From Trebonia sp963734665 (GTDB taxonomy: Bacteria; Actinomycetota; Actinomycetes; Streptosporangiales; Streptosporangiaceae): 64,000 nt of DNA. The position numbers and the translations under genes were made by a program. The notes beneath the pieces were generated by a model that was given only the letters and a program-made list of their open reading frames with translations, had not been told where the DNA came from and made no database searches. This document shows positions 58,832-64,000 of this stretch, one piece after another; position 1 is the stretch's first letter; each line of letters starts with the position of its first letter. The stretch is taken from the NCBI GenBank assembly GCA_963734665.1, contig CAVTIR010000013.1, forward strand, positions 1,798,001 through 1,862,000, in the 5' to 3' direction.

Positions 58832-59586
58832 CGGGCGGGCGCCGCAGTGGCGAGCCCTTGCCCGGTGAGCCAGGTGAGGCTGTCGCGGACGGCCGTGAGC
58901 ATGTCGGTGCCGCAGCGGTCGAGCTCGACCACGTGCCACTGCGCGGACGGGCAGGCGGCGAGGATCTCCGCGACCGGCATCCGGCCGGTGCCGACCGCGG
59001 TCATCGGGTCGTCCTTGGTGACAGGCCCGTCTTTCACGTGCAGGTAGCGGACCCGGTCGCCGAGCCTGCCGAGCAGGGCAGGGACGTCTTCCCCGGCGAC
59101 CGCCGCCCAGTAGGTGTCCACCTCAAGGAGCACGTCCGGGTCGAGGGCGTCCGCGAGCGCTTCGAGCCCTGTCCGCCCGCCGACCGCGGAAAACTCGAAG
59201 GCGTGATTGTGGTAGCCGAACCGCAGTCCCCGGCCGGCCGCCCTGGCGGCGGCCTCGTTGAGCTCGCGGGCGAGCGCCGCGATCGCGCCGGCGTCAGCGA
59301 AGCGCTCCGCCGGGACCGACGGCACGATCACCGTGTCCGCGCCGACGGTCCGCGCGCCGTCGAGCAGCACGTCGGCGTCCTCGGCTAGGGCCTTCGCGTG
59401 CACGGCGCATACGGCCAGTCCGGCCGCGTCGAGGTCGGCGCGGAGCGCCTCGGGGTCCGTCCGCACGTCGAAAAGCTCAACGGCGCCGTACCCGAAGCCT
59501 CTGATGCGCCTAAGCACGGTCTCGCGTCCCGACGGGAGCTGGTCCCTGACGGAGTACAACTGGAGGGCCAATGGATTGCTCGTCAA
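58828..59586 (-). CDS. Sugar phosphate isomerase/epimerase (TIM barrel)
   Basis: A 252-residue AP-endonuclease-2-fold isomerase: LALQLYSVRDQLPSGRETVL at the start, VELFDVRTDPEAL, FGYHNHAFEFSAVGGRTGLE and VLLEVDTYWAAVAGEDVPAL with the metal-binding His/Glu/Asp residues, and YLHVKDGP. The start is TTG 59586. First gene of a four-gene overlapping operon. No transporter or regulator is attached, so the inducing sugar is unknown. Confidence 0.9.
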   Translation of the reverse strand: MTSNPLALQLYSVRDQLPSGRETVLRRIRGFGYGAVELFDVRTDPEALRADLDAAGLAVCAVHAKALAEDADVLLDGARTVGADTVIVPSVPAERFADAGAIAALARELNEAAARAAGRGLRFGYHNHAFEFSAVGGRTGLEALADALDPDVLLEVDTYWAAVAGEDVPALLGRLGDRVRYLHVKDGPVTKDDPMTAVGTGRMPVAEILAACPSAQWHVVELDRCGTDMLTAVRDSLTWLTGQGLATAAPAR

Positions 59587-59943
59587 GTTGCCGCAACCTT
59601 TCGCTCGGATTTCCGCCCAAACGCACGCTAAAGATCACATACAGGCGTGTCAATGGGGCCTGGGGACAAAGCCGGGGCGCTGGGCCGACGGGTGCCGAGG
59701 TCATGGGGCGCTGCCAGGGGAACCACGAATCCGTTCTGACGCGACTACGACGTACGCCGGTGACCCGGTACGCGCGGCGTGACCGGGGTTCCGCTTGGCG
59801 AGGTGGTGCCCGGCGGGGCGGGCGGGGCAACCAGCCAAGTGCGCGTTTGGGCTTGCTCTTGCCAGCCCAAACGCGCACTTGGCGCGTGCTTGACGGTGCG
59901 GCGGCGCTCGCGCAGCCAGGGCGGGGGCGCGGCGGGAGGGTCT
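59587..59943. other. 357-base region between PP2C and the sugar operon
   Basis: No gene. It holds the 50-base hairpin at 59834-59883. On the sugar operon side it must carry its promoter, but I see no clear -10/-35 pair. Open frames across it have random codon bias. Confidence 0.5.
59834..59883. repeat. Perfect 20-bp hairpin (AGTGCGC...GCTCTTGC family, copy 2)
   Basis: GCCAAGTGCGCGTTTGGGCT (59834-59853) and AGCCCAAACGCGCACTTGGC (59864-59883) enclose TGCTCTTGCC. The order of blocks matches the imperfect hairpin at 33986-34026. It lies 61 bases past the PP2C stop and may end that transcript. Confidence 0.85.
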
Positions 59944-60936
59944 TTACCCGGCGGCGGGCGCGGGGGTGGCGCCGGGGCGCGGCGGGAACGGGATGAGGAC
60001 AGCCGTGATGTTGTCGAGGCCACCCGAGTCGATGGCGAACTTCGCCAGGCTGACGGCGGCCTCGCGCGGAGCGGTCAGCGCGGTGGGCATCGCCATGGCG
60101 GCCAGCTCGGCGGCCTCCGGCCGGTAGTTCCACAGGCCGTCGGAGCACACCAGCAGCACGCCGGGCCCTGTCGGGGTCCACTGCTCGACGTGCGCTTGCG
60201 GATCGGGCAGGTCCGCGCCGAGCCAGCGAGTGATCACGTGCGCCTGCGGGGAGGCCATCGCCTCCTCCATAGTGGCGAGGCCGGCTGCGACGATCTCCTC
60301 GGCGAGCGAATCGTCCCTGGTGACGCGCTTAGAGCCGCCGGTGATGTCGATGGTGTCGTTCGGCCCTGCCGGGGCTGGCGCGTTCGCGGCGAGCCAGTAG
60401 GCACGGCTATCGCCGAGCCAGCACACGGTGATCTGCTGCTGGCTGACGATCGCGGACACGTAGGTCGCCGCGGGGGCCCCGTCCGGCCCGGCCAGGTCGG
60501 TCAGCGACTGACCGGCGGCCTTGACCGCCATCCTGGAGATCTCGACCGGGTCATCGCCCCGGTCCGCCCCCTCGGCGAGCACCGTGATCCCAATATTCAC
60601 CGCCGCCAGCGACGCCTCGTGCGGCCGAGGCGCGGAGGACACGCCATCGGAGACGATCGCGACCGCGACCGGCCCGTCGTCGGTGTCCGCGACGGCGAAA
60701 TTCATCGCGTCCTCGTTACGCGAATGCCGCAAGCCGCGGTCGCTGACCCCGGCCACCTGGCCGAGATCCCATTCGATGTGGTCCCTCTCCGCTGTCGTCA
60801 GCTCCTCGCTCCCCACGACCCGTCGGCCACAGGACGGACAGTACCCATCCTCACCTGCGACAACAGGATCAGCGGAGTCTGCTGAACACGCCGTGCACGT
60901 TCTCGCGCCTGGCGAATCATTCTGCGACGTGCTCAT
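59944..60936 (-). CDS. PP2C-family protein phosphatase with N-terminal zinc ribbon
   Basis: A 330-residue phosphatase. CTACSADSADPVVAGEDGYC then PSCG is a zinc ribbon like those in the PknG and FHA proteins. The PP2C core has DRGLRHSRNEDAMNFAVADT, VAIVSDGVSS, CWLGDSRAYWLAAN, LLVCSDGLWNYRPE and SGGLDNITAVLI, with all metal-binding Asp residues. I chose ATG 60936. It most likely reverses phosphorylation by the PknG-type or FHA-linked kinase 5-15 kb away. Confidence 0.93.
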   Translation of the reverse strand: MSTSQNDSPGARTCTACSADSADPVVAGEDGYCPSCGRRVVGSEELTTAERDHIEWDLGQVAGVSDRGLRHSRNEDAMNFAVADTDDGPVAVAIVSDGVSSAPRPHEASLAAVNIGITVLAEGADRGDDPVEISRMAVKAAGQSLTDLAGPDGAPAATYVSAIVSQQQITVCWLGDSRAYWLAANAPAPAGPNDTIDITGGSKRVTRDDSLAEEIVAAGLATMEEAMASPQAHVITRWLGADLPDPQAHVEQWTPTGPGVLLVCSDGLWNYRPEAAELAAMAMPTALTAPREAAVSLAKFAIDSGGLDNITAVLIPFPPRPGATPAPAAG

Positions 60937-61006
60937 GGCTGAATCCCCGCTCCTGTCCGCCTGGCGACATTCCGCTCGCCAGGACATTAGCCTATGTCCG
61001 CCGGGG

Positions 61007-61114
61007 TCAGGACGCCATTTTTTCCTTTTTCAAAGCGCTTTCTTCGCCGCCGCTGCCGCCAGCTTCCGCGCACTTCAGGCAACAGTAGCGATGAGCGGGC
61101 ACGGACCGCGACAT
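61007..61114 (-). CDS. Possible 35-residue small protein with CxxC
   Basis: From ATG 61114 the frame reads MSRSVPAHRYCCLKCAEAGG then SGGEESALKKEKMAS and stops. The CCLKC cluster and polar tail are suggestive of a tiny zinc-binding protein, and it lies about 70 bases upstream of the zinc-ribbon phosphatase on the same strand. There is no good ribosome-binding site, so this may be chance. Confidence 0.2.
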   Translation of the reverse strand: MSRSVPAHRYCCLKCAEAGGSGGEESALKKEKMAS

Positions 61115-61231
61115 TTCACGACATCACGATCAGATTCGAACAAATGGACGCTTGGCCCGACATTAACTGGAGCATACATCATCGTGTTCACATCGTCGGG
61201 TGGCCGCCGTCGCGCTGAGCGCTCGCGGGGT

Positions 61232-61275
61232 GTGCAGCGGCCCGCCGCGGGGAGACCCGCGGCGGGCCGCTGCAC
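61232..61275. terminator. Perfect 20-bp hairpin downstream of pyk
   Basis: GTGCAGCGGCCCGCCGCGGG and CCCGCGGCGGGCCGCTGCAC around loop GAGA, 64 bases past the pyk stop. Confidence 0.85.
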
Positions 61276-61339
61276 TGCTCATGTGCCGACTTGGCTGCTT
61301 GCCGACTTTGTGTGCCGACGCCCTCCCCGTCGCGGCTCG

Positions 61340-62776
61340 TCAGGGGTACGGCAGGTTGATCGCGTCGCCGATGCGGTGGACGCGGAGCGCGTTGGTCTTG
61401 CCGGGGCTGCCGGGCGGGCTGCCCGCCACGATGACGATCTTGTCGCCGATGGCGCAGCGGTTCAGGCTGACGAGGGCCGAGTCGACCTCGTGCACCATGT
61501 CGTCGGTGTGCCGCACCTCGGAAACGATGAACGTCTCGACGCCCCAGGTGAGGGCGAGCTGGCTCCTGATGGCCGGGTCAGTGGTGAACGCGAGCAGCGG
61601 GATCGGCGACCGGTACCTGGCCAGGCGGCGCGCGGTCTCGCCGGTCATGGTGAACGCGACCAGGGCCTTGGCCCCGACGATGGCGCCGACCTCGACGGTG
61701 GCGCGGGCGATCGCCCCGCCGGTGGTGGTCGGCCGCCGCGTCAGGTGGTGCTCGGAGTGCAGGGAGGACTCCTCGGCCGCGGCGATGATCCTGCTCATCG
61801 TCGCGACCGCCTCGATCGGGTACTGGCCGACGCTGCTCTCCGCCGAGAGCATCACCGCGTCCGCGCCCTGGGTGACCGCGCCGGCCACGTCGGAGACCTC
61901 GGCGCGGGTCGGGCGCGGCGAGCTGATCATCGACTCGAGCATCTGGGTGGCCACGATGACCGGGCGGGCCCGCTCCCTGGCGAGCTTGATGGCCTCGGCC
62001 TGCACGGCGGGGACCTGCTCCAGGGGCAGCTCGACGCCCAGGTCGCCGCGCGCCACCATGATGCCGTCGAAGGCGTCCACGATGTCCGGCAGGACGTTGA
62101 CCGCCTCCGGCTTCTCGATCTTGGCGATCAGCGGGACGCCGGGGCGGCCCATGTCCGTCATGATCTTGCGGGCCAGGCTCGCGTCATCCGGGGAGCGGAC
62201 GAAGGACATCGCGACCATGTCCACTCCCGTGGCCAGCGCCCAGCGCAGGTCGCGCTCGTCCTTCTCCGGCAGCGCGGGCGCGCTGACGCTGATGCCCGGC
62301 AGGTTGATGCCCTTGTGGTCGGAGATCTTCCCGCCGACGACGACCCGCAGGTAGACCCGGCTGCCGCTGACGCCGGTGACGTCGAGCTGCACGTTGCCGT
62401 CGTCGATGAGGATGCGGTCGCCAGCCCGGACGTCGTCGGCGAGGCCCGCGTAGGTGGTGGACGCCTCGTGGGAGTCGCCGGGGACGTCCTCGGTGGTGAT
62501 GATGAACTCGTCCCCCGCGCTCAGGCGGACCGGGCCGCCGGGGAACTCCCCGAGGCGGATCTTCGGCCCCTGGAGGTCGGCGAGGATGCCGACCCCGTGG
62601 CCTGTCGCGTCGGACCCGGCGCGTACGCGGCGGTATGCCTCCAGGTGGTCGGCCTGGTGGCCGTGGCTCATGTTGAGCCGCGCGACATCCATGCCGGCGC
62701 TGATCAGCGCGGTGATCTGCTCCTGGCTTGAGGTCGCGGGGCCTAGGGTGCAGACAATCTTCGCACGCCGACTCAT
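61340..62776 (-). CDS. pyk: Pyruvate kinase
   Basis: A 478-residue glycolytic enzyme converting phosphoenolpyruvate and ADP to pyruvate and ATP. RRAKIVCTLGPATSSQEQIT opens the barrel; DVARLNMSHGHQADH, LIAKIEKPEAVNVLPDIVDA (catalytic Lys), GIMVARGDLGVELPLEQVPA and VIVATQMLESMISSPRPTRA follow. The C-terminal domain ends RVHRIGDAINLPYP. ATG 62776 has GGAAGGGG upstream. Streptomyces-type genomes have it next to gltD as here. Confidence 0.97.
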   Translation of the reverse strand: MSRRAKIVCTLGPATSSQEQITALISAGMDVARLNMSHGHQADHLEAYRRVRAGSDATGHGVGILADLQGPKIRLGEFPGGPVRLSAGDEFIITTEDVPGDSHEASTTYAGLADDVRAGDRILIDDGNVQLDVTGVSGSRVYLRVVVGGKISDHKGINLPGISVSAPALPEKDERDLRWALATGVDMVAMSFVRSPDDASLARKIMTDMGRPGVPLIAKIEKPEAVNVLPDIVDAFDGIMVARGDLGVELPLEQVPAVQAEAIKLARERARPVIVATQMLESMISSPRPTRAEVSDVAGAVTQGADAVMLSAESSVGQYPIEAVATMSRIIAAAEESSLHSEHHLTRRPTTTGGAIARATVEVGAIVGAKALVAFTMTGETARRLARYRSPIPLLAFTTDPAIRSQLALTWGVETFIVSEVRHTDDMVHEVDSALVSLNRCAIGDKIVIVAGSPPGSPGKTNALRVHRIGDAINLPYP

Positions 62777-62830
62777 CCTGAATCCCCTTCCGGTGGTCTA
62801 AACCACCTTAGCCGTATCCAGAGCCGCTCG

Positions 62831-62844
62831 TGACCCGGGTCACA
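62831..62844. promoter_or_regulatory. 14-bp palindrome upstream of pyk
   Basis: GTGACCCGGGTCAC, centred about 60 bases before the pyk start, in the expected promoter zone. A plausible dimer-binding operator. Confidence 0.45.
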
Positions 62845-62954
62845 AAGTGTTCAACTGAACGCGGGTCAGCGGACACGGCGGGTTAGCTCGCGCATTCCGG
62901 GGTGGGGGGACCCGCTCGTTACGCGGCGCCGCCCCGGCTCGTTAGCCCAGGCGT

Positions 62955-63001
62955 GATCGTGGGTCATCCACGGCGCTATTCGCCGTGGATGACCCACGAT
63001 C
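62955..63001. repeat. 47-base hairpin between pyk and gltD
   Basis: Perfect 21-bp arms (GATCGTGGGTCATCCACGGC plus G, and complement) with loop CTATT. It lies about 100 bases past the gltD stop and upstream of pyk, so it may terminate gltD transcription. The outline resembles the 48-bp palindrome before tyrA: GAT(G/C)GTGG(A/G)T at the edge and GCTAT in the middle. Confidence 0.85.
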
Positions 63002-63104
63002 CCCGGAACGCCCGTAATCATACCTGGATAAAATGGGGCAATTCGCCCTCACTTCGAAGGTGGTTCCCTGTCCTGACCCACGAGCCGGGCGGTGGTGACC
63101 GCCG

Positions 63105-64000
63105 TTAGACGAGGGGCCTTTCCGTCGGGGCGATTGGGGACGGGAGGGCCGGGCGGGGCAGGGCGCGGAGGTACTGGTCGGCGGACGCCGCCGCACTGCG
63201 GCCCTCGGCGATCGCCCAGACGATCAGCGACTGGCCGCGGCCCATGTCGCCGGCCACGAACACGCCGGGCACCGACGTCTGGAAGGACGCGTCGCGGGCC
63301 ACGTTGCCCCGCGCGTCGAAGTCGACACCCAGGTCAACCAGGAGTCCCGGCTTCTCGGCGCCGGTGAAGCCCATCGCGAACAGTGCCAGGTCGCACGGGA
63401 TCTCCCGCCCGGTGCCCGGCACCGGGGCGAACCTGCCGCCCTCGAAGGCCACCTCGACCAGGCGCAACGCGCGGACGGCGCCGTCGGCGTTCCCGACGAA
63501 CTCCGTGGTGGAAACGGCGTAGACGCGGTCGCCGCCCTCCTCGTGCGCCGAGGAGACACGGTAGATCATCGGGTACGTCGGCCACGGCTGGTTCTGTGCC
63601 CGGCTCTTCGGCGGCCTGGGCATGATCTCCAGCTGGGTCACCGAAGCCGCGCCCTGGCGGTGGGACGTGCCAAGGCAGTCCGCGCCGGTGTCGCCGCCGC
63701 CGATGATCACGACGTGCTTGCCGGCCGCGCTGATCGGCGAGTTCGCCCCGTGCCTGTTGGCCAGGGGCAGGAACTCCATCGCCTGGTGGACCCCGGCCAG
63801 GTCACGGCCTGGCACGGGCAGGTCGCGTGCGACCCGCGCGCCGCCGGCGAGGACGACGGCGGAGAACCCGGCGAGTTGCGCCGCGGACTCGACGGGGACG
63901 CCGGTCACGAACCGGGTGCCCTCGGCCTCCATCTGGGCGAGCCGCCGGTCCAGGTGCCGCTTTTCCATCTTGAACTCGGGGATGCCGTAGCGGAGCAGCC
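63105..64000 (-). CDS. gltD: Glutamate synthase small subunit, C-terminal part
   Basis: The gene runs off the right edge; about 298 C-terminal codons are present (LLRYGIPEFKMEKRHLDRRL at the cut). It is the FAD/NADPH subunit that passes electrons to GltB. The second dinucleotide-binding motif is VVIIGGGDTGADCLGTSHRQ, followed by QLEIMPRPPKSRAQNQPWPT, VYAVSTTEFVG and the closing FAD motif VPGVFVAGDMGRGQSLIVWA. Glutamate synthesis is also the process regulated by PknG in mycobacteria, which fits the neighbouring cassette. Confidence 0.96.
   Translation of the reverse strand, partial: LLRYGIPEFKMEKRHLDRRLAQMEAEGTRFVTGVPVESAAQLAGFSAVVLAGGARVARDLPVPGRDLAGVHQAMEFLPLANRHGANSPISAAGKHVVIIGGGDTGADCLGTSHRQGAASVTQLEIMPRPPKSRAQNQPWPTYPMIYRVSSAHEEGGDRVYAVSTTEFVGNADGAVRALRLVEVAFEGGRFAPVPGTGREIPCDLALFAMGFTGAEKPGLLVDLGVDFDARGNVARDASFQTSVPGVFVAGDMGRGQSLIVWAIAEGRSAAASADQYLRALPRPALPSPIAPTERPLV

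Larger units (their letters stand above)
60937..61339. other. 403-base gap between PP2C and pyruvate kinase
   Basis: It contains the pyk terminator (61232-61275), an AT-rich run near 61016-61032 (TTTTTTCCTTTTTCAAAGCG) and one short minus-strand frame (61007-61114). The PP2C promoter should lie within it. Confidence 0.5.

Noticed and set aside
1..64000. Insertion sequences or transposase genes
   Set aside because: I found no transposase motif or terminal-repeat pair around a transposase-sized gene in any frame; rRNA genes are also absent.

Overview
The window is chromosomal DNA of a very GC-rich actinobacterium. The G/C-dominated third codon positions, many GTG/TTG starts, WhiJ-like HTH/DUF397 genes, DUF5302, an ANTAR response regulator and a PknG kinase all point there. 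Gene order resembles the Streptomyces core chromosome as I recall it: der-cmk-tyrA-aroH-rluB-scpB-scpA-parA-xerD-ald-nudix-pyrG in one block, and uvrB ... coaE-rpsA-polA-ANTAR regulator-pyk-gltD in another. A Streptomycetales/Streptosporangiales-type organism is likely. I do not name a species.

Layout. 1-6.3 kb: membrane proteins (partial GT87 glycosyltransferase, CynX/NimT MFS, MATE, a large membrane protein, a lipoprotein) with gene remnants of HAD and TSUP families. 6.3-10.9 kb: an aldo/keto reductase and a WhiJ/AbaA-like regulatory island (two HTH-DUF5753 genes, one DUF397 gene, one RsbW-like ATPase). 10.9-25.5 kb: housekeeping block for ribosome assembly, nucleotide and aromatic amino acid synthesis, chromosome condensation and segregation, and CTP synthesis. 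25.6-34.4 kb: DMT transporter, acetyltransferase, uvrB and several poorly characterised genes. 34.6-43.5 kb: coaE, rpsA, polA, a secreted aldose epimerase, an ANTAR regulator and a tRNA. 43.5-45.5 kb: a LAGLIDADG protein and a Phd/VapC toxin-antitoxin pair beside the tRNA. 45.1-55.2 kb: a protein-phosphorylation cassette. 55.5-59.6 kb: a sugar isomerase/oxidoreductase operon. 59.9-64 kb: PP2C phosphatase, pyruvate kinase and the start of gltD.

The most interesting system is the 45-61 kb signalling cassette. A PknG-type kinase (zinc ribbon, kinase, TPR) is translationally coupled to a coiled-coil protein. It is followed by a vWA protein, a zinc-ribbon/FHA protein, a PstS-like binding lipoprotein and a four-helix membrane protein with two outside domains. 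A second, FHA-bearing kinase comes next. A zinc-ribbon PP2C phosphatase lies just upstream, separated by the sugar operon. The layout recalls mycobacterial GlnH-GlnX-PknG amino-acid sensing, but with a phosphate-binding-protein-like receptor in the GlnH position.

The second theme is intergenic architecture. There are long perfect palindromes (48 bp before tyrA, 47 bp between pyk and gltD, 50 bp at 59.8 kb, 36 bp at 55.4 kb), an array of four hairpins with unrelated stems but similar loops and linkers (13.56-13.83 kb), and several dispersed repeat families. One of these, with core GGGGGGACGACCCCCC, also occurs inside two membrane-protein genes without breaking the frame. Two otherwise good genes (FHA protein, sugar isomerase) each carry a one-base frameshift.
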